Numbered from the stretch's first letter, positions 1 through 9,226 are shown. The stretch is DNA of 64,000 nucleotides from Mycolicibacterium sp. HK-90 (GCF_030486405.1 NZ_CP129613.1:4836001-4900000); one strand, 5' to 3'. The notes: generated from the sequence alone by a model not told the origin. Translations and numbers: made by a program.

Positions 1-90
1 TATCGATCCAAATCTTTCAAGGTGCAACGAACCGGCCGGGCGCTGCAGCATCGCCGTTGACCAGCCATGATGACCGCTCCGCGAATACCG

Positions 91-124
91 TCCGATAGCG
101 AATATTGACGCGCTATCGGATTTT
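91..124 (+). terminator. Intrinsic terminator of an upstream gene
   Basis: A perfect 10-bp inverted repeat (91-100 with 111-120, arm TCCGATAGCG) with a 10-nt loop is followed by TTTT at 121-124, as in a rho-independent terminator for a plus-strand gene entering from the left. One open frame stops at 58-60 and may be the 3' end of that gene, but it is too short to identify. Part of the arm recurs at about 144-152. Confidence 0.6.
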
Positions 125-204
125 GCATCCATATCACCGATTCTCGGATAGCGTCTGGCCGTCGGCCGGAGTGACCGACGTCACACCTCATCAAGGAGGC
201 ACCG

Positions 205-1398
205 TTGCGCCAAGCACTACGGCCCTACGTCACGGCCGGCATCGCGATAGCAGGGGCCGGCGTCATCGCCGTCACCCCGGTATCACCCTCCGTTCCCGAG
301 CCGGCGGTCGAGTTTTCGTCGATCCGGCTTTCGGGATCCGTGCAGACCCTCGATCTACCGGCCCCGGTCGACGTCGCCGCGAGCGCGATTCCGCCGGAAC
401 TCTCCCCTGCCGAGGCCTATCAGTACGTCGCCCAGTTGACGGCGGCCTTCGTGATGGACGCCATCGCCCCGATCGTCAGTAACCCGACGCCCATCGTCGA
501 TCAGGTGATCGCCAACCAACTCTGGTACGCGAACCTGCTGACGATGGGCGTCGTGACCGGGGCCAGCAACATCGTGTGGACCTTGTCGAACCTTCCCGAG
601 TACCTCAGCACGGCAGCGGCACAACTGATGGCCGGCGATCCGGAGGCAGCGATCATGACGCTGTGGAGTCGCACCCCGGTCGAACTCATCGCGGGTGTCG
701 CCCTTCCCCTGGTTCCGTCGTTCGCGATACCGGTGACCATCACCCAGAACCTGGCCAACGTCGTCGCCACCGTTCCAACCACCGTGCTGGAGCTGGGTTC
801 TGATGTTCTCTCGGCAGCGAACAACACCGTCGCCGCGACCGCGGCATCCGTCCGGAGCATCGCCGAAGCCGCGGCCTCGGGCGATCCGACCGCACTGGCG
901 AACGCGATTCTCGTCGCACCCGCCAGCATCGCCAGTGGCCTGCTCATCGGCGACATCGCCGAGGGCGGACACAACCCCGGGCTGATCAACGGCGTGCTCA
1001 AGCATCTGGTTCTGGCCCGCGAGACCATCGCCGAGGCTTTGGGCGCGCCACCGCGCGAGATCCCCGAGGCGCTGTCGAGTGCCGTTCCGCCGGCCAGCGC
1101 CCGGATCGCGACGCTGAATGAAAATGAAACGGACACTGTAACTCCCGCGGAAACCGACAACAGACCTGTTGCGCGGCCAGAAGAAAAGCCCACCCTCGTG
1201 CGCACCAGCGCGAAGGCTGTTCCAGGCAAGGCTGGGCTGACCGGAAAGCGCGGCAACGAGAAACCTGAGCTGGCAAGGTCGATCAGCAACCGAATCTCGG
1301 CCACGGTCAACAAGATCGGTGCAGACGTCAAGAAGGCGTTCACCAACTCTGATGAGGAGAGCTCCGGTGACAACACCGAATCAGGGGGTCGCGACTGA
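205..1398 (+). CDS. GjpA-like exported mycobacterial protein, copy 1
   Basis: This 397-residue protein has a short basic N-terminus (RQALRPYVTAG), a hydrophobic export segment at about residues 8-28, an Ala/Val/Thr-rich body without Cys, and a charged Lys/Glu-rich tail from about residue 305. The start is TTG, chosen because AAGGAGG at 193-199 lies 5 nt upstream. I recognise the family as mycobacterial proteins annotated as 'outer membrane porin GjpA', a name borrowed from a Gordonia porin. Porin activity is therefore a family label and not visible here. The next gene is a paralogue with the same N-terminal block. A hairpin terminator separates them, so they are probably separate transcripts. 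Confidence 0.75.
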   Translation: MRQALRPYVTAGIAIAGAGVIAVTPVSPSVPEPAVEFSSIRLSGSVQTLDLPAPVDVAASAIPPELSPAEAYQYVAQLTAAFVMDAIAPIVSNPTPIVDQVIANQLWYANLLTMGVVTGASNIVWTLSNLPEYLSTAAAQLMAGDPEAAIMTLWSRTPVELIAGVALPLVPSFAIPVTITQNLANVVATVPTTVLELGSDVLSAANNTVAATAASVRSIAEAAASGDPTALANAILVAPASIASGLLIGDIAEGGHNPGLINGVLKHLVLARETIAEALGAPPREIPEALSSAVPPASARIATLNENETDTVTPAETDNRPVARPEEKPTLVRTSAKAVPGKAGLTGKRGNEKPELARSISNRISATVNKIGADVKKAFTNSDEESSGDNTESGGRD

Positions 1399-1414
1399 GC
1401 TTCGTTATCCCGGC

Positions 1415-1460
1415 GATCGCCCCGTCCACCATGGGCGGGGCGATCCCTTTGCATTTTGAA
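1415..1460 (+). terminator. Intrinsic terminator after GjpA-like copy 1
   Basis: GATCGCCCCG at 1415-1424 pairs perfectly with CGGGGCGATC at 1436-1445 across an 11-nt loop, followed by a T-rich stretch (CCTTTGCATTTT). It lies 16 bp after the stop codon of the first GjpA-like gene. Confidence 0.7.
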
Positions 1461-1563
1461 TAATTCGAACGTCGCAAAGAATGTGAATGTTATTTTCCTG
1501 CGTCCCTTGTACGTTCACGCCGGTCAGCCATCCGGGCGGACCGCGGAATACAAGGAGAATGCA

Positions 1564-2649
1564 GTGCAACGTGCCTTACGGCCCTACGCGGCCGCGGGTG
1601 TAGCGCTGGCAACCGCCAGCGTCATCGCCGCCGCCCCGGCGATAAGTCCCCCAACCCAGATCCAATCGCACGCGGTGCAGATGACGGCGTTGGACAATCC
1701 CATCGAGGTCTTCACGCCGGTCTTCGACCAAGCCAATGCCCTGGTCCAACTCATGATCACGAACGAAACCGCCAACCCCGCACCACTGCTCAATGCGATC
1801 ATCGCCCGGGCAAATGCCGACGGCAAGACGCTCGGCGAGATCGGCGGCGGCCTGGCCGCCGCGGCGACAGCGGTCGCGACCAATCTGCCCCCGGCCCTTG
1901 AGAAGGCCGTCGAACGTTACGCTGCCGGCGATCTCGTCGGCGGCTACGACGCCGTCGTCCCGGCATTCATCGGGCCGTTCCTCGGCTTGTTCAACCAAGT
2001 TGTGAAGCTGCAGAACATGCTTTCCGCCGACGCCGGAGTGATGCAGGCGCTGGTCCGCCCACTGGTCTATCAGGTGGCGTGGAGTTTCGTGACGGTACCG
2101 GCCCTCGGATTCGCCAACATCGCACGTACCAGCCTCGTCGCCATCCAGGCGGTCGGGACGGCGATCGCCAGCGGCAACCCCGAGGCCGCCGCCAATGCCG
2201 TCCAACATGGCCTGGCCAACATCAGCTCCGCGATGGTGACGACCGCCGGCAGTGTCTACACGTCGGTCCAAGCCGCACGCACCCGTCTGGCCGCGCCGTT
2301 CAGAGCGGGCCTGCCCACGGCCGCCGCGACGGCCGAAAGCAACGCAACGATGGCTGCGGCGGAGGTGGAAAGCACCCCGGCGCCGGCACTGTCCGCTGCG
2401 CCCGAGGCCGACGAATCCTCAACGGCATCACCAGAAGAGACCCATGCCGTCGTCGTCAAGCCCAAGGCGAAACCCAGCACAAGGGCCGTCAGTCACACCG
2501 ACGCCCGCAAGGCGGCCACCAACACCGCACGCGACACGGCCAAGAACATCAGCGCCGGAATCAAGAAGGCGACCGACGGTCTGAAGAAGGCCGCCGAGAG
2601 CCTGGGCGGCAAGAAGGCCGAGAAGCCGAAGGCCGACTCCGACTCGTGA
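1564..2649 (+). CDS. GjpA-like exported mycobacterial protein, copy 2
   Basis: This is a 361-residue paralogue of the preceding gene with the same opening block (QRALRPYAAAGVALA), an Ala-rich hydrophobic body and a Lys-rich tail (KKATDGLKKAAESLGGKKAEK). I chose the GTG at 1564 because AAGGAG at 1552-1557 precedes it and because it lines up with the N-terminus of copy 1; the frame is open further upstream to 1456. It is likely exported and associated with the envelope. The GjpA-type porin label is a family name, not a demonstrated function. An IS30 element begins 14 bp after its stop codon, so its own terminator has probably been displaced. Confidence 0.75.
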   Translation: MQRALRPYAAAGVALATASVIAAAPAISPPTQIQSHAVQMTALDNPIEVFTPVFDQANALVQLMITNETANPAPLLNAIIARANADGKTLGEIGGGLAAAATAVATNLPPALEKAVERYAAGDLVGGYDAVVPAFIGPFLGLFNQVVKLQNMLSADAGVMQALVRPLVYQVAWSFVTVPALGFANIARTSLVAIQAVGTAIASGNPEAAANAVQHGLANISSAMVTTAGSVYTSVQAARTRLAAPFRAGLPTAAATAESNATMAAAEVESTPAPALSAAPEADESSTASPEETHAVVVKPKAKPSTRAVSHTDARKAATNTARDTAKNISAGIKKATDGLKKAAESLGGKKAEKPKADSDS

Positions 2650-2663
2650 TCACCCGGCCGTCG

Positions 2664-4047
2664 AGTGTGAAGTTGATGCGCGATCTCACCGGGCGGTTTC
2701 TAAGCGTCGATGCAACAGCAGCTGATTCTGATTGGAGTGAGCTGCTGTGCCACGTCCACCGTTGTCGTCTGTAGTTCGTGAATTCTGGTGTCATGTCAGC
2801 TGGGGTTGCAGCCCTGGCGAGGCCGCAGCGGCAATCGGCGTGTCGCGCACTACTGGAGTTAACTGGTTCGCCAACGCTGGCGGGGTGAATCCTCAACTGC
2901 GCACGCCCTCGGCGTCGGGACCTCGGCCGCGGCTGACGCTGGCTGACCGTATCCAGATCGAGGTGGGGGTCAACGCCAACGAGTCACTGAATTCGATTGG
3001 CAAGCGGCTGGGCCGGCCTGCCTCGACAATCAAGTACGAACTCGACACCAACGGTGTCAACCACAACGACGGACGCAAGTCCGGATATCGGCGCAAGGAG
3101 GCGTTCGGGGCGCGGCAGAGCGGCAAGAACGCACGAGTCCGCTACGACGCGATGGTGGCGCAGTCCCGCTCCGATGAGCGGGCGCGCCGCCCGCAACGGG
3201 GAAAGCTGGCATGCAATACCGCGTTGCACGATGAGGTGCAGGCCAGGCTGCTCGATGAGCACAGTCCCGAGCAGATCGCCAAGCGGTTACCGTTGGACTT
3301 TCCCGACGATGCGGAGATGCGGGTGTCCCCTGAGACCATCTATCGGTCAATCTACTTGCAGGGCAAGGGCAGTCTGCGCCGTGAGTTGCACACCTGCCTG
3401 CGTACCGGGCGGGCGCTGCGCCAGCCTCAACGACGCCCCGATGAGCGCCGCGGACGCATCCGCGACATGGTCAACATCAGCGAGCGCCCCGCCGAGGCCG
3501 CCGACCGCGCGATACCCGGGCACTGGGAGGGCGATCTCATCCTGGGCAGCACCGTTTCGGGGTCGGCGATCGGCACCGTCGTCGAACGGACCTCCCGCTT
3601 TGTGATGCTGCTGCATCTGCCCGACGGACACACCGCCGAAGCCGTTCAGGACGCGATCGTGGCCAAGATGGCTCAGCTGCCAGCGATCCTGCGCCGCACT
3701 CTGACCTGGGACCAGGGCAAGGAAATGGCCAACCACGCGGCCATCGCCAAGGCCGCCGAATTGGACATCTACTTCTGCGATCCACACTCTCCGTGGCAGC
3801 GCGGCACCAACGAGAACACCAACGGTCTGCTGCGCCAGTACTTTGCCAAAGGCGCCGACCTCTCGGTGTTTCCAGCCGACTACCTCGACTACGTTGCCGC
3901 CAAGCTCAATAACCGCCCACGCAAGACGCTGGGCTGGAAAACACCCGCCGAAACCCTCGACGCGCTACTGTCCAACCCGTTCAAACCACCCGCTGTTGCA
4001 TAGACGCCTTGAACCCAAGCCGCGAAATATCGCCAACTACTTCACAT
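2664..4047 (+). mobile_element. IS30-family insertion sequence, intact
   Basis: The ends are imperfect inverted repeats of about 55 bp. The inner 16 bp (2704-2719 and 3992-4007) match at 15 of 16 positions, and the outermost TGTGAAGT is repeated inverted at the right end. One indel separates the two arms, so the termini are uncertain by 1-2 bp. A possible 3-bp target duplication TCG lies at 2661-2663 and 4048-4050, in the size range expected for IS30 elements. A single intact transposase lies between the ends. The element sits between the second GjpA-like gene and typA, where the M. tuberculosis order is not preserved. It looks complete and potentially active. Confidence 0.8.
2747..4003 (+). 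CDS. IS30-family DDE transposase
   Basis: This 418-residue transposase has an N-terminal helix-turn-helix (about residues 22-45), a second DNA-binding HTH region (about 65-100) typical of IS30, and a C-terminal RNase H-fold catalytic core. The DDE triad is visible as Asp263 (HWEGDLI), Asp322 (TWDQGKE) and Glu356 (GTNENTNG). It starts at GTG 27 bp inside the left inverted repeat, and its stop codon lies within the right inverted repeat, as is common in compact IS elements. The length is normal and no frameshift is seen. It would catalyse cut-out and joining of the element. Confidence 0.9.
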   Translation: MPRPPLSSVVREFWCHVSWGCSPGEAAAAIGVSRTTGVNWFANAGGVNPQLRTPSASGPRPRLTLADRIQIEVGVNANESLNSIGKRLGRPASTIKYELDTNGVNHNDGRKSGYRRKEAFGARQSGKNARVRYDAMVAQSRSDERARRPQRGKLACNTALHDEVQARLLDEHSPEQIAKRLPLDFPDDAEMRVSPETIYRSIYLQGKGSLRRELHTCLRTGRALRQPQRRPDERRGRIRDMVNISERPAEAADRAIPGHWEGDLILGSTVSGSAIGTVVERTSRFVMLLHLPDGHTAEAVQDAIVAKMAQLPAILRRTLTWDQGKEMANHAAIAKAAELDIYFCDPHSPWQRGTNENTNGLLRQYFAKGADLSVFPADYLDYVAAKLNNRPRKTLGWKTPAETLDALLSNPFKPPAVA

Positions 4048-4157
4048 TCGGCGGCCGCGTGCCGTCGGCCGCTCGGCGGGGAGGCCGTTGAGACTGCGGT
4101 GAGGGTGCTGAGTACTCACACTTGTGTGCCCTGGCCGCAGAATCGACGCTCCCGAGG

Positions 4158-6059
4158 CTAGCCCCGTGCCTTGGCCCGCGCCTTCGCCCGCGCCCGCAGC
4201 GAGGCCGTCAGCTCCACCTTGCGCACGCGGACGACCTCGGGGGTCACCTCGACGCACTCGTCCTCCGCGCAGAACTCCATGGCCTGCTCGAGGCCCAGAT
4301 CCAGCGGCCGGGCCAGGGTCTCCATCACGTCGGCGGTCGACGACCGCATGTTCGTCAGCTTCTTCTCACGGGTGATGTTGATGTCGAGATCCTCGGCGCG
4401 CGGGTTGATACCCACCACCTGGCCCTCGTAGGTGTCCTCGCCCGGCTCGACGAAGAACTGCCCGCGATCGGCCAGCTGGATCATCGCGAACGGGGTGATC
4501 GAGCCGGACCGGTCGCTCACCAGCGAGCCGGTGTGACGGGCCCGGATCTCCCCGGCCCACGGCCGGTAGCCCTCGAACACCGCGTTGGCGATGCCGGTGC
4601 CGCGGGTTTCGGTGAGGAAGTCGGTGCGGAAACCGATCAGCCCGCGGCTGGGCACCACGAAGTCCATCCGGACCCACCCGGCGGCATGGTTGGTCATCTG
4701 CTCCATCCGGCCCTTGCGGTTGGCCATCAGCTGGGTGATGGCGCCCACGAACTCCTCCGGGCAGTCGATGGTCAGCTCTTCGAACGGCTCGTGCAGCTTG
4801 CCGTCGATGTTCTTGGTGACCACCTGCGGCTTGCCGACGGTCAGTTCGAAGCCTTCGCGGCGCATCTGCTCGACGAGGATGGCCAGCGCCAGCTCACCGC
4901 GGCCCTGCACCTCCCACGCGTCGGGGCGGCCGATGTCGACGACCCGGATCGACACGTTGCCGATCAACTCCGAATCGAGGCGGTTCTTGACCATGCGGGC
5001 GGTCAGCTTGTGCCCGGACACCCGGCCGGCCAGCGGCGAGGTGTTGGTGCCGATGGTGACCGAGATGGCGGGCTCATCGACCGTGATGCGCGGCAGGGCG
5101 TGTGCGTGCTCGGGATCGGCGAGGGTGTCGCCGATCATGATGTCGGGAATCCCGGCGACCGCCACGATGTCACCAGCCACCGCTTCCTCGGTCGGATTGC
5201 GATCGACGCCCTCGGTGGCCAGCAGCTCGGTGATCTTGGCATTGGTGATCACCGGCGCCCCGTCGACCTCACGCATCCACGCGACCTGCTGGCCCTTCTT
5301 GATCCGGCCGTTGTAGATGCGGATCAGCGCGAGGCGGCCCAGGAAGGCCGAGGCGTCGAGGTTGGTGACGAGCGCCTGCAGCGGGGCCTCGGGGTCACCC
5401 GACGGCGGCGGGATGTGCTCCATCAGCACGTCGAACAGCGGGTCCAGGTTCTCCCCGTCAGGGTTCTCGCCATTGGCGGGCTGCGTGGTCGACGCGATGC
5501 CGGCCCGGCCCGACGCGTACAGCGTGGGCAGATCCAGCGCCTTCTCGGCGGCGGCCTGGGCCTCGTCGTCGAGGTCGGAGGCAACGTCGAGCAGCAGGTC
5601 GTGGCTCTCCTCGACCACCTCGGCGATGCGGGCATCGGGGCGGTCGGTCTTGTTGACCACCAGGATCACGGGGAGATGTGCGGCCAGCGCCTTGCGCAGC
5701 ACGAACCGGGTCTGCGGCAGCGGGCCCTCGGAGGCGTCCACCAGCAGAACCACGCCGTCGACCATGGACAGGCCGCGCTCCACCTCGCCACCGAAATCGG
5801 CGTGACCAGGGGTGTCGATGACGTTGATCACCGTCATGGTGCCATCGGCGTGGTGCCGGTGCACCGCGGTGTTTTTCGCCAGGATGGTGATGCCCTTTTC
5901 CTTCTCCAGGTCACCGGAGTCCATCAGGCGCTCGACCGCGTCGTCGCCGCGGTGCGTCAAGGCACCCGACTGCCGCAGCATCGCGTCGACTAGGGTCGTC
6001 TTGCCATGGTCGACGTGGGCGACGATGGCGACATTGCGAAAGCTCGGGCGTGAATCCAC
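4158..6059 (-). CDS. typA: Ribosome-associated GTPase TypA/BipA
   Basis: This is a translational GTPase of the EF-G-like family that binds the 70S ribosome and supports ribosome assembly and stress adaptation. The G1 loop AHVDHGKTT is at residues 14-22, followed by [10 protein letters not shown] (G3) and NKTDRPDA (G4), then the beta-barrel and two EF-G-like domains and the basic TypA C-terminal domain. I place the start at GTG 6059 (633 residues), about five residues longer than my memory of the M. tuberculosis protein; an upstream GTG at 6092 is also in frame. It is followed on the same strand by no gene, and the IS30 element ends 110 bp beyond its stop. It is divergent from a small Cys/Lys-rich gene. 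Confidence 0.95.
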   Translation of the reverse strand: MDSRPSFRNVAIVAHVDHGKTTLVDAMLRQSGALTHRGDDAVERLMDSGDLEKEKGITILAKNTAVHRHHADGTMTVINVIDTPGHADFGGEVERGLSMVDGVVLLVDASEGPLPQTRFVLRKALAAHLPVILVVNKTDRPDARIAEVVEESHDLLLDVASDLDDEAQAAAEKALDLPTLYASGRAGIASTTQPANGENPDGENLDPLFDVLMEHIPPPSGDPEAPLQALVTNLDASAFLGRLALIRIYNGRIKKGQQVAWMREVDGAPVITNAKITELLATEGVDRNPTEEAVAGDIVAVAGIPDIMIGDTLADPEHAHALPRITVDEPAISVTIGTNTSPLAGRVSGHKLTARMVKNRLDSELIGNVSIRVVDIGRPDAWEVQGRGELALAILVEQMRREGFELTVGKPQVVTKNIDGKLHEPFEELTIDCPEEFVGAITQLMANRKGRMEQMTNHAAGWVRMDFVVPSRGLIGFRTDFLTETRGTGIANAVFEGYRPWAGEIRARHTGSLVSDRSGSITPFAMIQLADRGQFFVEPGEDTYEGQVVGINPRAEDLDINITREKKLTNMRSSTADVMETLARPLDLGLEQAMEFCAEDECVEVTPEVVRVRKVELTASLRARAKARAKARG

Positions 6060-6115
6060 CCCGACATTCTCGCAGGCTGGCCGGTCGATCACGAAAACGA
6101 GAGAGCCCCGTCACG

Positions 6116-6283
6116 TTGAAATCCGCCAAGATCGCCGGCCTGAAGCCCAAGAAGAAGTGCTGTCGGAGCAAGCCGCGCTGCAAACGCTGCCCGCTGGTGC
6201 TGCACAAGGTGCGCAAGGCCGAACACAACGGTTTACGTGGCAAAGAACTGGACAAGGTCTTCAAACGGGCCAGGAAAGCGTAG
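6116..6283 (+). CDS. Small basic Cys-rich protein
   Basis: This 55-residue protein is dominated by Lys/Arg and contains a cysteine cluster (KKKCCRSKPRCKRCP) that could bind a metal or RNA. The favoured start is TTG 6116; the same frame is open back to an ATG at 6050, but that would overlap the typA start. It is divergent from typA and lies 63 bp upstream of a second small gene. I do not recognise a named family. The composition resembles small ribosome- or nucleic-acid-associated proteins, which is only inference. Confidence 0.55.
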   Translation: MKSAKIAGLKPKKKCCRSKPRCKRCPLVLHKVRKAEHNGLRGKELDKVFKRARKA

Positions 6284-6346
6284 GAATCGCGAGTACCGTT
6301 TCAGGTATCCGTCACGTTGCGATGGGCGTGCTTGGAGGTGCCAGTC

Positions 6347-6610
6347 ATGACGGTTTATGAAGCGCTCACGGTCGCCTTGATCATGGTGCTCGCGGCGGGG
6401 ACCACGGTGGCGATCTATGTGGGCATGGCCAACTGGATCGGTGCCTGTTACATGGTCCGGTGCAGTGAATGCCACCACCTCACCTTCGCGTCGGCAAACC
6501 AGCCGCAGGCATCCTGCGCGCACTGCCGCCACCCGATGCTGCTGCACCCGCTGTACGCGACGCAGCACCCGGGCCACGCGCGGGTGGTCAACGACCGGTT
6601 GCGGTACTAG
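6347..6610 (+). CDS. Small membrane protein with zinc-ribbon-like tail
   Basis: This 87-residue protein has one N-terminal transmembrane helix (about residues 6-28) and a cytosolic or extracytoplasmic tail with a CxxCHH...CxHC pattern (CSECHH and CAHCRH), which looks like a zinc ribbon. The ATG at 6347 has GGAGG at 6334-6338 at good spacing. Its 3' end overlaps the convergent flavoprotein gene by 4 bp. The function is unknown. Related short 'membrane plus zinc ribbon' proteins are usually hypothetical in mycobacteria. Confidence 0.65.
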   Translation: MTVYEALTVALIMVLAAGTTVAIYVGMANWIGACYMVRCSECHHLTFASANQPQASCAHCRHPMLLHPLYATQHPGHARVVNDRLRY

Positions 6611-7044
6611 CGCTCGGTGTTGCCCGTGTAGTGCGGCATCGCGTGGTCCCGGAGTTGCCGGCCGGTGACCTTCTCGGTGCGGATCCGCACGAAATGATCG
6701 CGCCGCCCCTCGGCCCACGGCTGCACGAACGTACCGGCGACCTCCACCTGCTCGTCCACGTCAGTGATCTGCTGCGCATGCCCGACGACCGTCACGCTCC
6801 AGCCGGTGTGTAGGTCGGCATCGAGTTCGTCGGCCTGGAACGCCACCACCTGATGGTCGATCGCCGCGGTCAGCTTGGGGCCACCGGCGACCCGGATCAC
6901 CACATCGTCGCGCCACACCCGGAAGTTGACCGGCTGCACGGCCGGCAACGCGTCCTCGGTGAACACCAATCGTCCGACGCGCACCCGCTCGAGCAGATCC
7001 AGGCACTGCCTGCGGGTGAGGACGCCGAGCTCCTGTCCCTTCAT
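6607..7044 (-). CDS. Pyridoxamine-5'-phosphate-oxidase-like flavoprotein (Rv3129-like)
   Basis: This 145-residue split-barrel protein of the PNPOx-like superfamily shows the N-terminal helix (RRQCLDLLERVRVGRLVF) followed by the FMN-binding strand (VQPVNFRVWRDDVVIRV). Such proteins bind FMN, haem or F420, and the substrate cannot be told from the sequence. GGAGG precedes the ATG. It lies 3 bp after tgs1 and is almost certainly co-transcribed with it. In M. tuberculosis the DosR-regulated Rv3129 sits next to tgs1 (Rv3130c), so this pair appears to be the same module placed beside nar genes. Assignment to Rv3129 is by family and neighbourhood. Confidence 0.8.
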   Translation of the reverse strand: MKGQELGVLTRRQCLDLLERVRVGRLVFTEDALPAVQPVNFRVWRDDVVIRVAGGPKLTAAIDHQVVAFQADELDADLHTGWSVTVVGHAQQITDVDEQVEVAGTFVQPWAEGRRDHFVRIRTEKVTGRQLRDHAMPHYTGNTER

Positions 7045-7047
7045 CGG

Positions 7048-8430
7048 TCAACCTCCCTGTACGAGTTGCAGAGTTCCCACCGGGGTGGAGCGCCAGTGCC
7101 CGACGCTGATCTCGACGAGACGGGCGATCGCGCGCTCGATGCCGCTCGCCAGCTCGTCCACGTCGGGGGACGCGTCATAGTCCCCGATGACGCCGAAGAC
7201 CAGGCGGTCGGCATAGCTCATGATCGCAATGCCGGTGCGCAGTTGCATGGCAAGTGGCGGAATCGGCAGAAGTCGGACGATCTCGCAGCCGAGGACGCGC
7301 AACCGCGCCCGCGGGCCGGGCACATTCGTGGCCACGGTGACGACGCCGCGCTGCGGCAGGCGGGTCAGCGCGCGCATCGTCCACGCCGTGAGCGGAAACG
7401 GAATCGCGTTCGCCGCCGACACCAGGAAGTTGCCCGCTTCACGCTGCCCACTGCCCTTGGCCCGGGTCAATCGCGAATGCACGGTGCGCAGCTGATGCAC
7501 CGGGTCGGCTTTGTCCACCGGGAGGAACGGCAACATCACCGACACGCGATTGCCGGTCCGGTCCCGGGAATCGGCGGACCGCACCGAAACCGGCACGAGG
7601 GTGCGCAACGCATCGTGCCGAGGTTTCTCGCCGCGCCGGATCAACAGATTGCGGAAACTGTCGGTGATCGCCGCCAGGGCAACATCATTCACGGTGACGC
7701 CGAACTCGCGGCATACGGTGTCGACGTCGTCCAACGACACCTCGCCGGTGGCGTAGCGCCTCATGCTGGTCACCGGACCCGTCAGGGAGGTTGCCGCCGC
7801 CGGACGCACCAGGCCGGTGATGATGTCGGCCGCGCCCAGGATGGCCTGCACCGCCGCGACGGGCAGCCCACTGGAGATGCGCCAGGCCTTGCCGATCCAA
7901 TCGGCAGGGATGAAACTCCCTGTGCTCTTTACCGTTTGGCCCACAGGCTGTCTCAGCGTTCCGCCGTCGTCACACAACCGGCTCAACATCCGAGACGCGG
8001 CGATCCCGTCGGCCATGCAGTGGTGGACTTTCAGCAGGATCGCCCACTGGTTGTTCTCCAGACCGTCGACGATCCAGCACTCCCACAGCGGCCGGTCCCG
8101 GTCGAGACGACGCTCCATGACGTCGGCCGCCCACCGCGACAGCGCCGCGTCGTCACCGGGGCGGGGCAGCGCGGCATACCGGATGTGATGTGCCGCATCG
8201 AAGTTCTGATCCTCCACCCATTGCGGCGCGCCGAGGTCAAGCGGCTGGGTATGCAGCAGTTGACGCAAACGAGGCACCGCCTGGACCCGTTCGGTCAGGC
8301 CCGCCGCCAGCGTGTCCCGCCGGGGCATCGGCCCGTCCAGCACGGCGATCGCGCCGATGGCCAGGCTGGCATGGCGGTCGGAGTCCTCGGCTTCCAGGAA
8401 CCCCGCGTCCAGGGCGGTCAACTGCTCCAT
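7048..8430 (-). CDS. tgs1: Triacylglycerol synthase, wax ester synthase/DGAT family
   Basis: It esterifies diacylglycerol with acyl-CoA to make storage triacylglycerol. The 460-residue protein carries the catalytic HHxxxDG motif as HHCMADG (His136, His137, Asp141). The opening (LTALDAGFLEAEDSDRHASLAIGA) closely follows my memory of M. tuberculosis Tgs1, the main hypoxia-induced TAG synthase. The start is ATG 8430, preceded by AGGG; the frame is open upstream to 8472. A DosR-like box lies 32 nt upstream of the start codon, and the flavoprotein gene follows after 3 bp. It lies directly downstream of narI on the same strand, 67 bp away, so some read-through from the nar operon is also possible. 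Confidence 0.85.
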   Translation of the reverse strand: MEQLTALDAGFLEAEDSDRHASLAIGAIAVLDGPMPRRDTLAAGLTERVQAVPRLRQLLHTQPLDLGAPQWVEDQNFDAAHHIRYAALPRPGDDAALSRWAADVMERRLDRDRPLWECWIVDGLENNQWAILLKVHHCMADGIAASRMLSRLCDDGGTLRQPVGQTVKSTGSFIPADWIGKAWRISSGLPVAAVQAILGAADIITGLVRPAAATSLTGPVTSMRRYATGEVSLDDVDTVCREFGVTVNDVALAAITDSFRNLLIRRGEKPRHDALRTLVPVSVRSADSRDRTGNRVSVMLPFLPVDKADPVHQLRTVHSRLTRAKGSGQREAGNFLVSAANAIPFPLTAWTMRALTRLPQRGVVTVATNVPGPRARLRVLGCEIVRLLPIPPLAMQLRTGIAIMSYADRLVFGVIGDYDASPDVDELASGIERAIARLVEISVGHWRSTPVGTLQLVQGG

Positions 8431-8462
8431 AGCCCTATCGTCCGCCTGACGCGCCTGGGCGG

Positions 8463-8482
8463 GGAGGGCCAAAGGTCCCCAG
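8463..8482 (-). promoter_or_regulatory. DosR-like box upstream of tgs1
   Basis: Read on the minus strand, the site is CTGGGGACCTTTGGCCCTCC. It has the GGGAC core, an AT-only centre and a GGCCC right half, close to the 20-bp DosR (DevR) consensus TTSGGGACTWWAGTCSSNAA. I count about 12 of 19 specified positions. It lies 16 bp beyond the narI stop and 32 nt before the tgs1 start codon, a sensible place for an activator site. The consensus is recalled, and binding is inferred. Confidence 0.6.
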
Positions 8483-8497
8483 TTGGAGCGTCGCCGC

Positions 8498-9226
8498 TCA
8501 CCAACCCCGGCGCTGCGGGTGTGATCCGATCAGCTCACCCTGTTTGGCCACATCGCGGCTGCGGTACACGACGTAGGGCCGGAACAGGTAGCCGATCGGG
8601 GCGCTGAACACGTGGACCAGCCGGGTGAACGGCCACAGGCAGAACAGCACCAGCGCGATGATGACGTGGATGTGGAAGTACAGCGGCGCCTGGACCATCA
8701 GGTCGCCCCGGGGCTGGAGAATCCAGATCGATCGGAACCAGGGCGATACGGTCTCTCGGTAATCGTGCTCGGCCCCTTCGGGCGTGACCCCGATCGCCGT
8801 GCAGGCGAAGCCGGCCACCATCGCGGCCACCAACACCAGGTACATCGTCTTGTCGTTGACGGTGGTGGCCATGAAGACCGGACCGGTGGCACGGCGCCGG
8901 TAGATGAGCAGCGCGATGCCGAGCAGGGCGGCGACGCCCGCGATGCCGCCCAGGATCACCGCCTGCAGGTGGTAGACGTGGTCGCTCATCACCAGGTCCA
9001 TCCACGATTCGGGGATGAACAGGCCGATGACGTGGCCGATGAACACCACCAGGATGCCGAAGTGGAACATCGGGCTGGCGATCCGCAGCAGCCTCGACTC
9101 GTAGAGCTGTGACGAGCGCGTCGTCCAACCGAACTTGTCGTAGCGATAGCGCCACCAGGTGCCGACGGCCACCACCGCCAGCGTCACGTACGGCACCACG
9201 TCCCAGAAGATCTCCCAGCCCGACAT
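8498..9226 (-). CDS. narI: Respiratory nitrate reductase gamma subunit (cytochrome b)
   Basis: This 242-residue membrane subunit carries two haems b and passes electrons from menaquinol to NarH. About five transmembrane helices are visible, with His residues in the helices (MFHFGILVVFIGHVIG; FHIHVIIALVLF) that would ligate haem. The ATG at 9226 overlaps the narJ stop by one base (TGATG). It is the last gene of narKGHJI and its end lies next to the DosR-like box of tgs1. Confidence 0.95.
   Translation of the reverse strand: MSGWEIFWDVVPYVTLAVVAVGTWWRYRYDKFGWTTRSSQLYESRLLRIASPMFHFGILVVFIGHVIGLFIPESWMDLVMSDHVYHLQAVILGGIAGVAALLGIALLIYRRRATGPVFMATTVNDKTMYLVLVAAMVAGFACTAIGVTPEGAEHDYRETVSPWFRSIWILQPRGDLMVQAPLYFHIHVIIALVLFCLWPFTRLVHVFSAPIGYLFRPYVVYRSRDVAKQGELIGSHPQRRGW

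Noticed and set aside
105..482. Plus-strand frame of 125 codons before the first GjpA-like gene
   Set aside because: It overlaps the coding frame of the GjpA-like gene, is Arg/Gly/His-rich as expected for a shadow frame in GC-rich DNA, and starts inside a terminator.
4048..4157. Terminator or small RNA between the IS30 element and typA
   Set aside because: Only short imperfect complementarity (GTGAG...CTCAC) is visible, with no T-tract on either strand.
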